Positions 41,573-50,143 of a stretch of 64,000 nt of DNA are shown one piece after another. The translations under genes and the position numbers were made by a program. Position 1 is the stretch's first letter. Every line of letters begins with the position of its first letter. Source of the DNA: Cryptosporangium aurantiacum (GTDB lineage: Bacteria > Actinomycetota > Actinomycetes > Mycobacteriales > Cryptosporangiaceae); NCBI RefSeq assembly GCF_900143005.1, contig NZ_FRCS01000021.1, positions 37,329-101,328 of the forward strand. Direction: 5' to 3'. The notes below the pieces were generated by a model. That model worked only from the letters and a program-made list of their open reading frames with translations, was not told the DNA's origin and did not search any database.

Positions 41573-44300
41573 CGAGACGGGTCAGCGCGGTGCGCGACCT
41601 GATCTCGAGCTTTCGGTAGCTGCGCGTCAGGTGCGCCTCGACGGTCTTCGCCGAGACGAACAGCGCGGCGCCGATCTCCGCGTTGCTCAGGCCGTCGGCC
41701 ACCATCCGGGCCACCTGGAGCTCCTGCGGGGTGAGCCGGTCGAGTCCGTCCGGCGGACGCTGCCCCGGTGGCTGGTGCCCGCCCGCGGCCAGCTCGGCCT
41801 CGCACCGCGCGACCCACGGCCGGGCGCCGAGCGTCGCGAACGTGCGGTGCGCGGCCAGCAGCGGCTCCCGGGATCGGGCGTTGCGGCGGCTGCGGCGCAG
41901 CGCCTCACCCCGGCAGAGCAACGTGCGGGCCCGCTCGTAGGGCGCCGGACGCTTCTCGTGCAGCTCCAACGCCCGTTCGTACTCCGCGTCCGCGGCGTCG
42001 GGATCCTCGGCCAGCAGCCCGTGGCAGCGGGCGGCGACGGCGGCAGGCCACACGAGGCCGGTCTGCTCGGCCGACTCGTCGAGCCAGCCGAGCGCATCCC
42101 TCGCAGCCTGCGGATTCCCCGACCGGACGTGCGCTTCGACCAGGTCGGCCGCGAACGGTTGGAGGGTCGGATTTGTGCAGCCGTACCGAACGGACATCTC
42201 CCGTGCCCGGTCGAGGTGGACGGCGGCGTCGGCCGAATCACCGCGGGTCAGGCAGTCCAGGCCGAGTACGACGTCGCGGCTCAGCGGCATCGTCCGGAAC
42301 TCGGAGAAGTCCAGGGACTCGGTCGCTTCCCGAACGTGCCTGGCACACGCGGCGTGATCACCCCGAGCGGCGTCCAGCCTGGCCAGCGTGAACAGTGCCA
42401 TTCCGGCGACGCCGGTCTGGCGCAGTGCACGACCCTGCGATGCGGCGGCGAGGCCGTCGGCGTACGCGCTCGGCCACTGCCCCAGCCACCAGCCCAGGGC
42501 GCTGCGCGCTCCGAACGCGAACGCGTGCGCGATCGGGTTGTCCACCCGGCCGGCGCCTTCCAGCACCCGGTGGAACAGGCGCTGGGCGTCCTCGTACCGT
42601 TCCAGGAACACGCAGCCCTGGGCCAGCAGGCCGACGACGTCGGCGGCGTCGACCGGATCCGCGGTGGCCAGCGCCGTCAGCGCGTCATCCAGCTCGGCCT
42701 GGGCCTCCGCGATCCGGCTGCTCACCGAGAGCGCCAGGCCGAGGAACAGCGAGCCCATGCCGTTCCGACGCCGTTCCGGCCCGGCGAACTCGACGCAACG
42801 AAATGCGGCCCGGATGCTGCCTGCCACGTCTCCGTGCATGCCCGCGGGGACGGCGGATTCACCGGCGAGCAGGCACGCGCGAGCGGTGTCGGTCGGCGCG
42901 ACCGCCTCGGCTGCTGTGCTCATCACCCGGTGTGCCTGGGCGAGCCGGCCCATCCAGGTGAGGGCGCGGCCCTGCAACAGCGCGAGGTCGGCGCGGAGTT
43001 GTGGGTCGGTCGTCGCGCTCAGCGCCGTCGCACACCACGCCGCGGTGTCGTCGCAGGAGCCGCCGAGGAACGCGTCCCGGGCGCCGTGCAGCATCCGGAC
43101 CGCGGAGTTCTCCGGCTGCGGTGTCAGCTCGGCGGCCCGGTGCCAGGCCTGCGCGGCGGCCAGGAACGAACCGCACCGGCGGGCCTCGGACGCCGCCTGG
43201 ACCAAGTTGTCGGCGACCTCCTCGTCCGGGCCGACGACCGCACCGGCCAGGTACCACGCGCGGCAGGCGCCGGTGGTCGCCGCAGCCAGCATTCGATAGA
43301 TGTCCCGGCGATCCGGCGCGGGCATTCCGCTCAGCGTTACCCCGCGCAGGATCGGATGGACGAAGTCGTAACCGCGCTCGTCGGCGATCACCAGACGGCC
43401 GGCCTCGGCGGGGACGAGGTCGTGGGACGACAGGCCGCACGCGGTCAGGGCACGCTCCACCACGTCCGGCGTCGTCTCCCGCGCGGCGGCGAGCACGGCG
43501 AGCGCGCGCTGGGTCGAGCGCGGCAGCGATCGCAGCCGGGTGACCCAGCCCTGCTCGGCCCGGCCACCGACGACGTTCACCGCAGTCGGCGGTAGTGCCT
43601 CCCCACGGCGCTGGGCGGGCGTCAGCCGATGTGTGTATTCGAGCAGGACCAGCGGGTTGCCCTGGGCGAACGCGAGCGCGGTGGCCATCACGTCCGGCGC
43701 GACCGAGAGCCCGTGGGCGTCGAGGAGCAGCCGGCATTCGTTGTCCGCCAGCCCGCCGACCTCCAGGCTCGGAATTCCGGTAGTGGAGTCCGCCGGATCC
43801 CGGCTCGTGGCGACCAGCGCGACGCGCTCCGGTGCGAGTCGCCTGGCCACGAACCGGAGTACCTGGTCGGAGTCCGGGTCGATCCACTGCAGATCGTCGA
43901 TGAGCAGGACCAGCGGATAGCGCTGACCGGCCTGGGAGAGCACGTTCAGCGCGGCCATGCAGACCGCGTACGGGCTCACCGCGCGGGGTTCACCCCACGC
44001 CAGCGCGGCTTCCAGGCTCGCCCGCTGCACTCGCGGCAGCAGCGCGCGGTGGTGCCGGAACGGGAACAGCAGTTCGCCGAGCGCCGCGAACGGCAGCGGT
44101 GCCGCGGACTCGGTGCCACGCAGCCGGCGGACGTCGTTCCGGCCTGCGGCGAGCCGTGCGGCGAAGTCGAGCAGCGTGGTCTTGCCCACGCCGGGGTCCC
44201 CGCTCAGGAGCAGTGCCCCTCCGGCCGACGGCAGACCGCTGATCAGTGCCGCGAGGTGGTGCCGTTCCCGGTCCCGGCCCACGATCCGGTCACTTACCAC
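41535..44300 (-). CDS. Large LuxR-family regulator with AAA/STAND ATPase domain (921 aa)
   Basis: A LAL-type (MalT-like) regulator: an AAA ATPase near the N-terminus (Walker A SGDPGVGKTT at about 33-42, Walker B LVLLIDDLQWIDPDS near 130), a long helical/TPR-like middle of about 600 residues, and a LuxR helix-turn-helix in the last 65 residues (LTPQELQVARMVADGLSNAEIG, KTVEAHLTRSYRKLEI). Such proteins activate operons on binding an inducer and ATP. The start is a GTG at 44300. No obvious target lies alongside. Its upstream neighbour, the Hsp70/WD40 fusion, is on the same strand 86 bases away. Confidence 0.88.
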   Translation of the reverse strand: MVSDRIVGRDRERHHLAALISGLPSAGGALLLSGDPGVGKTTLLDFAARLAAGRNDVRRLRGTESAAPLPFAALGELLFPFRHHRALLPRVQRASLEAALAWGEPRAVSPYAVCMAALNVLSQAGQRYPLVLLIDDLQWIDPDSDQVLRFVARRLAPERVALVATSRDPADSTTGIPSLEVGGLADNECRLLLDAHGLSVAPDVMATALAFAQGNPLVLLEYTHRLTPAQRRGEALPPTAVNVVGGRAEQGWVTRLRSLPRSTQRALAVLAAARETTPDVVERALTACGLSSHDLVPAEAGRLVIADERGYDFVHPILRGVTLSGMPAPDRRDIYRMLAAATTGACRAWYLAGAVVGPDEEVADNLVQAASEARRCGSFLAAAQAWHRAAELTPQPENSAVRMLHGARDAFLGGSCDDTAAWCATALSATTDPQLRADLALLQGRALTWMGRLAQAHRVMSTAAEAVAPTDTARACLLAGESAVPAGMHGDVAGSIRAAFRCVEFAGPERRRNGMGSLFLGLALSVSSRIAEAQAELDDALTALATADPVDAADVVGLLAQGCVFLERYEDAQRLFHRVLEGAGRVDNPIAHAFAFGARSALGWWLGQWPSAYADGLAAASQGRALRQTGVAGMALFTLARLDAARGDHAACARHVREATESLDFSEFRTMPLSRDVVLGLDCLTRGDSADAAVHLDRAREMSVRYGCTNPTLQPFAADLVEAHVRSGNPQAARDALGWLDESAEQTGLVWPAAVAARCHGLLAEDPDAADAEYERALELHEKRPAPYERARTLLCRGEALRRSRRNARSREPLLAAHRTFATLGARPWVARCEAELAAGGHQPPGQRPPDGLDRLTPQELQVARMVADGLSNAEIGAALFVSAKTVEAHLTRSYRKLEIRSRTALTRLVTAGGLADSPPR

Positions 44301-44386
44301 GACGATCGCGCACCTACCCGGATGGGTCCGTTATGTACTAATTCTCCGCTCAGGATAGTCGGCGTCACCGCCGAACGGGGGGCCAC

Positions 44387-46612
44387 CTAGGACTGCAGCT
44401 CCCACAGGCGAGTCGTGCGGTCCTTACCCGCGCTGGCGAGGTACTTGCCGTCGGGGCTGAACGCGACGTCGTAGACGTCTGACTCGTGACCGGTCAGCGG
44501 TTCGCCGATTTGTTCGCGGTCGATGAAGTCCCACAGCCGGACGGTGCCGTCCTTGCCCGCGCTCGCCACCGTCCGCACGTCCCGGTGAAACGCGACCTCG
44601 AAGACCGGGCCGTCGTGGCCGGTCAGCGGCTCGCCGATCGGTTCCCGGTCGGCGACGTTCCAGAACCGGATGGTGCCGTCCTCGCCACCGCTGACCAGCG
44701 TGCCACCCGTGCTGGTGAACGCGAGGCTGTTCACGTCGCCGTCATGCCCGGTGAGCGCCGCACCGACCGGCTTGCGGGTGCGGACGTCCCAGAATCGGAT
44801 CGCGCCATCGCCGCCCGCGGTGGCCAGCAATTTTCCGTCCGGGCTGAACGCCACGTGCGTGACGTCGCCGTTCTGGTACACCTCCAGCCGCTCGCCGATC
44901 AGCGCGCCGGTCGTCGTGTTCCAGAACAGCACGTCGCCGTCGTTGCCGCTGGTCGCGAGCAGCGGCTCCGTGGGACTGAACGCGACCGCGGTCACGCCGA
45001 AGGTCTGTTCGTAGCCGACGTCGCCGGCACGCTGCTCGTTGTTCGCGACGTCCCACAGCTTCAGCGGGCCGCCGACGAACGCGATGGTCTTGCCATCGGG
45101 GCTGAACGCGACGTCGCTGACCGCCACCTGGTAGCCGGTGCTGAACTCCACGGTGACGTCGCGGGCCTCGAGGTCCCACAGCTGTGGCACCCGGGTGTCG
45201 CCACCGGTGAGCAGCATCGTGCTGTCCGGGCTGAACGCGATGCTGCGAATCGGCTGGTCGCCGCCGGTGGTCTTGCCGTCGAGCGTGTCGAGGAACTTGG
45301 CGCCGGTGATCGCTCCGCCGGAGCCGCCCGGCAGCATGCCCCGGAGCAGAACGGCGGCAACCGCGATGACGAGTATCGCCGCGGTGGCCGCGATCCACGC
45401 CGGACGCGGGAGTCGCCATCGCGGAGGAGTCTCCAGGGTCTCCGCGGTATCGAGAACGTCCGGGGTTTCGGTGCGTACCGAGGCCGCGTGCGGCTTCGGG
45501 TGCCCGCTCGCGTGCGGGGTCGCGTGCCCGCTCGCGTGCCCACTCGCGTGCCGGCTCGCGTGCAGGCTGCCTTCCGCGACGACGAGTTCGGGCTGGTCCA
45601 GCGCCGTCGGTGCGATCTCCAGCGTCCGGTGCAGCAGCGTGCTCGCGAGCGGGATCCGCGACGAACCGCCGACCAGGAACACGCCGCTCACGTCGTCCGG
45701 CGGAATCCCGGCGTCCCGCAGTACCCGGGAGGTCAGCGCCGTCGTCCGCTCCAGGTGGGGTAACGCGAGCTTCTCGAACTCCTCCCGGGTCAGGTGCAGC
45801 GTCGACTCGACCAGCGGGACGTGGACGTCGGCCATGGAGTGGCGGGACAGCTGCTCCTTTGCCGCGCGCGCCCCTCGCCACAGCGTGTTACGCGCGTGCT
45901 GGTCGGCGCGCGTCTGCGGACGGTCCAGCCGCTCCCACTCGTCGGTGTTCTCCCCGGTCAAGGCTCTGGCGTGCGCAACGACCAGCGCGTCCAGGTCCAG
46001 ACCACCCAGGTTCGGCAGCCCGGCCGTTGCGACGACCTCCGGAGCCGAGCTCTCCGACCGGACGACGCTGACGTCGAACGTCCCGGCTCCGAGGTCGTAG
46101 ATCACCAGGCAGCGACCGGGTGCGGTCCGCTGCCCCAGGACGTCAGCGAAGTACGTGGCAGCGGCGACCGGTTCCGGAACGAAGCCAACGTGTCCCAGGC
46201 CGGCGCGTTCGGCGGCTTCGGTCAGCAGGTTCAGCCGCGCGCGGCGCCAGGACGCCGGATGAGTCAGGACGACGTCGGTCAGCGGCTCGCCCGCCACCCG
46301 CCGCGCCTCCTCCGCGACCCGCCCGAGCACCGCCGCGATCAGGTCGACCACCGGTATCCCGCGCGTGCCCAGCAAGACCGTGCCGTCGTCGATCCGCTGC
46401 TTCGGGTTGGGCTCCAGCCCGCCCGGATCCACGAAGCCGGCGCGCTCGGCGTCCGCGCCCGTCAGCAGCTCGGATCCGGCGTAGACGGCCGAGGACAGCA
46501 GCGGCGAGGCGTCGAAGAGCAACGGGCGGATCCGGCCGTCGGGGCTGCGGAGCGCGGCCACCGTGCTGGAGGTGCCGAAGTCGACGCCGAGCCGGAAACC
46601 CTCCGCTGCCAC
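44387..46612 (-). CDS. Hsp70-like ATPase / transmembrane / WD40 fusion protein (741 aa)
   Basis: Residues about 1-345 form an Hsp70/actin-fold ATPase: phosphate-1 loop GVDFGTSST, phosphate-2 VIYDLGAGTFDVS, adenosine motif GVFLVGGSSRIPL. The substrate-binding domain of DnaK is absent. A linker of four-residue His-Ala-Ser-x repeats (about 350-375) leads to one transmembrane helix (WIAATAAILVIAVAAVLL, about 403-420), then seven WD40 repeats (AFSPDGKLLATAGGDGAIRFWD type) that should close one propeller outside the cell. The ATPase would face the cytoplasm and the propeller the exterior. TATTGT lies 6 bases before the GTG at 46612, chosen over an ATG at 46645. It could be a signalling or scaffold protein. 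The fusion resembles known actinobacterial proteins of unknown function. Confidence 0.85.
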   Translation of the reverse strand: MAAEGFRLGVDFGTSSTVAALRSPDGRIRPLLFDASPLLSSAVYAGSELLTGADAERAGFVDPGGLEPNPKQRIDDGTVLLGTRGIPVVDLIAAVLGRVAEEARRVAGEPLTDVVLTHPASWRRARLNLLTEAAERAGLGHVGFVPEPVAAATYFADVLGQRTAPGRCLVIYDLGAGTFDVSVVRSESSAPEVVATAGLPNLGGLDLDALVVAHARALTGENTDEWERLDRPQTRADQHARNTLWRGARAAKEQLSRHSMADVHVPLVESTLHLTREEFEKLALPHLERTTALTSRVLRDAGIPPDDVSGVFLVGGSSRIPLASTLLHRTLEIAPTALDQPELVVAEGSLHASRHASGHASGHATPHASGHPKPHAASVRTETPDVLDTAETLETPPRWRLPRPAWIAATAAILVIAVAAVLLRGMLPGGSGGAITGAKFLDTLDGKTTGGDQPIRSIAFSPDSTMLLTGGDTRVPQLWDLEARDVTVEFSTGYQVAVSDVAFSPDGKTIAFVGGPLKLWDVANNEQRAGDVGYEQTFGVTAVAFSPTEPLLATSGNDGDVLFWNTTTGALIGERLEVYQNGDVTHVAFSPDGKLLATAGGDGAIRFWDVRTRKPVGAALTGHDGDVNSLAFTSTGGTLVSGGEDGTIRFWNVADREPIGEPLTGHDGPVFEVAFHRDVRTVASAGKDGTVRLWDFIDREQIGEPLTGHESDVYDVAFSPDGKYLASAGKDRTTRLWELQS
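45501..45572. repeat. 12-bp tandem repeat encoding the His-Ala-rich linker
   Basis: Six units of a TGCCCGCTCGCG-type 12-mer, with one to four changes each, run without interruption. On the coding (minus) strand each unit gives His-Ala-Ser-Gly or a close variant. Because the unit is a multiple of three, copy-number change would not break the frame. Confidence 0.8.
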
Positions 46613-46624
46613 GCGACCACAATA

Positions 46625-46653
46625 GAGCGCCGCCCGGGTGCTCAACGGCGCTC
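46625..46653 (-). terminator. Hairpin after the epimerase gene
   Basis: GAGCGCCG and CGGCGCTC make an 8-bp stem with a 13-base loop, beginning 7 bases after the epimerase stop. It also overlaps the region just upstream of the Hsp70/WD40 promoter, so it probably insulates that promoter from readthrough. Confidence 0.5.
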
Positions 46654-46659
46654 ACGGGC

Positions 46660-47571
46660 TCAGGAATTCCGCCGGTACCAGTCGAGCGTTGCGGCCACGC
46701 CCTCGGCGTGCGGGGTGACGTGGGCGGGCCCGAACGCATCCCGGTAGGCGGAGTCGTCCGCGACGAACGGGCGATCGCGCTGGTACCAGGTCTCGCCGAG
46801 CTCGCGCACGACCGGGTTGAACAGCCCGATCAGGCGCTGCATGCCGCGGTCGAGCCCGGCGGTCTTCAGGTTGCCTCCGACGGCTTCCCGGACGAAGCCC
46901 AGGAACTCCCGGCCGGTGACTGGCGCCGCGGCCGGTAAGTGCCAGGCGCGCCCGTCGGCCTGCGCGCGCTCCCCGAGCGTGACCAGACCGGCGGCGACGT
47001 CGGGCAGGTAGTGGACGGTGTGCGGCTGGTCGAGATCGCCGACCCACCGCGCGGTCTTCCCGGCCAGCGCAGCGGCGAAGATGGTCGGGCCGAGGGTCGT
47101 GTTGACGCCGCCGGGGCCGTAGTAGTCGGAGGCGCGCCCCAGCGTGGCCCGGATCCGGCCGGACCGGTGGGCGTCGAGGATCAGGCGGTCGACCTCGGCG
47201 CGAACGCGGCCCTTGGGGTTGGTGGCGGTGTGCGGGAGGTTCTCGGTCATCGGGCCGTCGACCGGTCCGTAGACGTAGAGGTTGTCGGCCATGACCAGCT
47301 TCGCTCCGGCGGCCTCGACACCGGCGATGACGGACCGGGTCAGGCCGGGGAATTCCTCGGACCAGCGCCCGTACGGCGGTTGTGCGCACTGGTAGACGAC
47401 GGCGGCGTCCGCGCAGGCGGCGATCGCGCCCTCGGTGGTCGTGATGTCGGCGCGGAACCCGGTGCCTCCGCGGCTGACCGCGCGGACCTGATACCCGCGG
47501 GCGTCGAGTTCGGCCACGACGGCCGCGCCGATGGCTCCGGTGGCGCCGAGGACGACGTGAAGGTCGGGCAT
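46660..47571 (-). CDS. NAD(P)-dependent epimerase/dehydratase-like protein (303 aa)
   Basis: An atypical/extended SDR: Rossmann nucleotide-binding motif VLGATGAIGAAVVAELDARG at residues 5-24, core sheet with ADAAVVYQCAQPPY, and the extended-SDR region with YVYGP (active-site Tyr in the NLYVYGPV segment) and RASDYYGPG. The substrate pocket part is about 130 residues. GGAGAG precedes the ATG at 47571. It diverges from a TetR gene, with paired 13-bp operators between them, and is the likely target of that repressor. The substrate is unknown; reductases of this type act on sugars or ketones. Confidence 0.84.
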   Translation of the reverse strand: MPDLHVVLGATGAIGAAVVAELDARGYQVRAVSRGGTGFRADITTTEGAIAACADAAVVYQCAQPPYGRWSEEFPGLTRSVIAGVEAAGAKLVMADNLYVYGPVDGPMTENLPHTATNPKGRVRAEVDRLILDAHRSGRIRATLGRASDYYGPGGVNTTLGPTIFAAALAGKTARWVGDLDQPHTVHYLPDVAAGLVTLGERAQADGRAWHLPAAAPVTGREFLGFVREAVGGNLKTAGLDRGMQRLIGLFNPVVRELGETWYQRDRPFVADDSAYRDAFGPAHVTPHAEGVAATLDWYRRNS

Positions 47572-47591
47572 GAGGGCTCTCCCGTGTTTGG

Positions 47592-47617
47592 TAACGCTGT
47601 TATGTAACGACGTTATG
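47592..47617. promoter_or_regulatory. Two adjacent 13-bp operators between epimerase and TetR genes
   Basis: TAACGCTGTTATG (47592-47604) is followed at once by TAACGACGTTATG (47605-47617). Each contains the inverted half-sites TAAC and GTTA. They lie in the 60-base gap between the divergent start codons, just before a TAGGTT box (47619-47624) that serves the TetR gene. Confidence 0.7.
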
Positions 47618-47631
47618 CTAGGTTCGACGTC

Positions 47632-48246
47632 ATGGCAAGACCGAGAAACCGGGACTACGTCGAGCTGCGACACGAGCTCGTCGACGCGGGCGGCAGGCTC
47701 CTGGCCGCCGAAGGGCCTTCCGCGCTGAGCACCCGCCGCGTCGCCCAGCAGGCAGGCGTCTCCACGACCGCGGTGTACAGCCTCTTCGGCGACAAGGCAG
47801 GCCTGGTCCGGGAGATGTTCCTGGCCGGATTCGAACGTCTCGGCGAAGCGTTCGCGGCGGTTCCCCGCACCGACGACGCCCTCGGCGATCTGCTCGCGCT
47901 CGGGCGGGCCTACCGCACCAGCGCACTGACCAACCCGCACCTCTACGAGCTGATGTTCGGGCGGCCGGTTCCTGAGTTCCGCCCCGACGCCGAGACCGGC
48001 GCGCTGATCCAGCCGACGTTCGACACGCTGGTCGCGGCCGTCGTCCGCTGCGTGAACGAGGGCGTCTTCGAGCCGGCCGAGCCCCTCGACCTCGCCGTTC
48101 GCATCAACGCCCTCGCCCACGGCCTGTGCAGCCTGGAACTGCGCGGCGCGCTGGGCGGCGCCGACGAGGCCCGTCGCCACTGGGACGGCGCGTTCGACGC
48201 GCTGCTACGGGGCCTCGCCCCCCGCCCGGCCGCCGCTACTGGTTGA
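47632..48246 (+). CDS. TetR-family repressor (204 aa)
   Basis: The helix-turn-helix at residues about 12-60 (LVDAGGRLLAAEGPSALSTRRVAQQAGVSTTAVYSLFGDK) is a textbook TetR DNA-binding domain. The C-terminal ligand domain starts with LVREMFLAGFERLGEAF, in the WHG/TetR_C-33 style of small-molecule repressors. The ATG at 47632 is 7 bases after TAGGTT, so the transcript is probably leaderless. It likely represses itself and the divergent epimerase gene through the two 13-bp sites. Its last 11 bases overlap the end of the convergent response-regulator gene. Confidence 0.9.
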   Translation: MARPRNRDYVELRHELVDAGGRLLAAEGPSALSTRRVAQQAGVSTTAVYSLFGDKAGLVREMFLAGFERLGEAFAAVPRTDDALGDLLALGRAYRTSALTNPHLYELMFGRPVPEFRPDAETGALIQPTFDTLVAAVVRCVNEGVFEPAEPLDLAVRINALAHGLCSLELRGALGGADEARRHWDGAFDALLRGLAPRPAAATG

Positions 48247-48880
48247 GGTAGGCCAACACCGCGCGGACGCGACGGTGGCTGTCGTCGGCGGGCGGCAGCT
48301 CCAGCTTCGCGAAGATGTTCGTGATGTGCTTCTCCACCGACACCGGCGCCAGCACCAGCGACGCGCAGATCGCGGAGTTCGACAACCCCTGCGCCATCAG
48401 GCCGAGGACCTCGCGCTCCCGTGGCGTCAGCGCCTCGAGCCCGGTGCGGCGGCCGTTCCGGGCGAAGAGCTGCCGCACGACCTCGGGGTCCATGACGATG
48501 CCGCCCGCGGCGACCCGCTCGATCGCGTCGAGGAAGTCGTCCAGCGCCGTGACGCGGTCCTTGAGCAGGTAACCGACGCCTCCGTTGCCGTCGGCGAGCA
48601 GCTCCGCGGCGTACGCGCGCTCGACGTACTGGGACAGGATCAGCACGCGGATGCCCGGGTCGGAGGCGCGGAGCTGGAGCGCGGCCCGGAGCCCCTCGTC
48701 GCGGAAGCCGGGCGGCAGGCGGACATCGACGATCGAGAGGTCCGGCTGGTGGTCGGTGACGGCGTCGAGCAGCGCGGGTGCGTTGTCGACCGCGGCGACG
48801 ACCGTGTGGCCGGTGTCGGTCAGCAACCGCACGACGCCGTCGCGCAGCAGGAGCAGGTCTTCGGCGATCACGATTCGCAT
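48236..48880 (-). CDS. NarL/FixJ family response regulator (214 aa)
   Basis: The receiver has E7/D8, phosphoacceptor Asp52 (VDVRLPP) and Lys107 (GYLLKDRV). The LuxR helix-turn-helix is near residues 148-195 (LTPREREVLGLMAQGLSNSA, VSVEKHITNIFAKLEL). The ATG is 13 bases inside the end of its kinase gene, giving the same spacing as at 3734 and 26005. It is the last gene of a four-gene unit that begins with the ABC transporter at 53397. It should control that transporter or genes linked to envelope stress. Confidence 0.92.
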   Translation of the reverse strand: MRIVIAEDLLLLRDGVVRLLTDTGHTVVAAVDNAPALLDAVTDHQPDLSIVDVRLPPGFRDEGLRAALQLRASDPGIRVLILSQYVERAYAAELLADGNGGVGYLLKDRVTALDDFLDAIERVAAGGIVMDPEVVRQLFARNGRRTGLEALTPREREVLGLMAQGLSNSAICASLVLAPVSVEKHITNIFAKLELPPADDSHRRVRAVLAYLNQ

Positions 48881-50100
48881 GGCAACTCCGTGTGCAGGAC
48901 GGTCGGGCCGCCGGGGGGACTGGTGACGGTGAGCACGCCGTCGAGGGCCTCCACCCGGCGGCGCAGCCCGTCGAGCCCGCTGCCCTGCGGATCGGCACCA
49001 CCGTTGCCGTCGTCGGTGATCGTGATCCGGAGGACGTTCCGGTCTCGGGCCAGCTCGACGGTGCAGGTGTCCGCGTCGGCGTGTTTCGCCGCGTTGGCCA
49101 GCCCCTCGGCGACGACGAAGTACGCGGCGGACTCCACCGCGGCCGGATAGCGGGCGTCGGGGTCGCCGCGCAGCTCGACGCTGAGCGGGCTGTCGGCGGC
49201 CAGCGCGGCGAGGGCGGCGTGCAGGCCGCGGTCGGTGAGGATCGGCGGGTGGATTCCCCGGACCAAGCGGCGTAGTTCGGCTTGTGCGTCGTCGAGTTGG
49301 CGGCGGGCCAGCTCGATACGGTCGGCGAGGTCGGGATCGGCTGTTGCGCTGGTGCGGGCTCGGCGGGCGGCGAGTGCCAGCGTCATCCCGGCCGCGACGA
49401 TGCGGGCTTGAGCGCCGTCGTGCAGGTCTCGTTCGATCCGGCGCAGTTCGGCGGCCTGCGCGTCCACGACTCGCGCCCGGGTCGACGCCAGGCGTGCGGT
49501 CTCCTGCACCAGCCGGACGTGGAGCCCCGGCGCGAGCAGCACCCGCGCCAGCGTGGCCTGCCACCGGGCGAGCGTCCGGACCAGCCAGACCGCGACCGGC
49601 AGCAGCGCCAGACCGATGAACGTGAGACCGATTCGCCCCGGCGTTGTGGTCATCAGCGGCTTCATCGGCCACGGGGCGTGCGGGTTCGGCACCGCCCAGG
49701 CCCAGATGGGCGCGAGGATCGCCCCCAGGTCGACGGCGGCGACCACGACGCCCGCGACACCGAACGTCAGCCCGAGCGGGAACAGCGTCACCAGCCAAGC
49801 CAGGTCCCGCCAGGTGGCCGGCTGCGCCGCCGTTCCGGCAACGCGTTCCCGGAGGGTCCCGCTCACCGGCGTGTACGGCGGGTCGATGGGTTGCCCCAGG
49901 ACCCATCCGGCGCGACGGCGTTCGAGCGCGGCCAGGCGGCGGGTGACCCACGCGGCACCGAGAAACGCCGGGCCACCGAGTTGGGTCACCATCAGCAGCG
50001 TGACCAGCAGGCCGGACGCGAGCGTCCAAGCGGCGCCGACGGCTCCGGCGACGATGCTGCTGACCAGGTATGCCAGCGCCCGCGCCACCGTTTTGACCAT
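48868..50100 (-). CDS. Membrane sensor histidine kinase, HisKA_3 type (410 aa)
   Basis: About five membrane helices in residues 5-210 (including SSIVAGAVGAAWTLASGLLVTL and LTFGVAGVVVAAVDLG), then the phosphoacceptor helix ERDLHDGAQARIV with His227 and an ATPase domain with ANAAKHAD and DDGNGGADP. The ATG at 50100 is placed by the box TACCAT 7 bases upstream, which would give the kinase its own leaderless promoter. A GTG at 50142, one base after the permease stop, is an alternative. It overlaps the response regulator by 13 bases. Confidence 0.85.
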   Translation of the reverse strand: MVKTVARALAYLVSSIVAGAVGAAWTLASGLLVTLLMVTQLGGPAFLGAAWVTRRLAALERRRAGWVLGQPIDPPYTPVSGTLRERVAGTAAQPATWRDLAWLVTLFPLGLTFGVAGVVVAAVDLGAILAPIWAWAVPNPHAPWPMKPLMTTTPGRIGLTFIGLALLPVAVWLVRTLARWQATLARVLLAPGLHVRLVQETARLASTRARVVDAQAAELRRIERDLHDGAQARIVAAGMTLALAARRARTSATADPDLADRIELARRQLDDAQAELRRLVRGIHPPILTDRGLHAALAALAADSPLSVELRGDPDARYPAAVESAAYFVVAEGLANAAKHADADTCTVELARDRNVLRITITDDGNGGADPQGSGLDGLRRRVEALDGVLTVTSPPGGPTVLHTELPCES

Positions 50101-50143
50101 CGCCAGGATGGTAGACCGCACGGCGCGGGCGACGGTGAGCACG

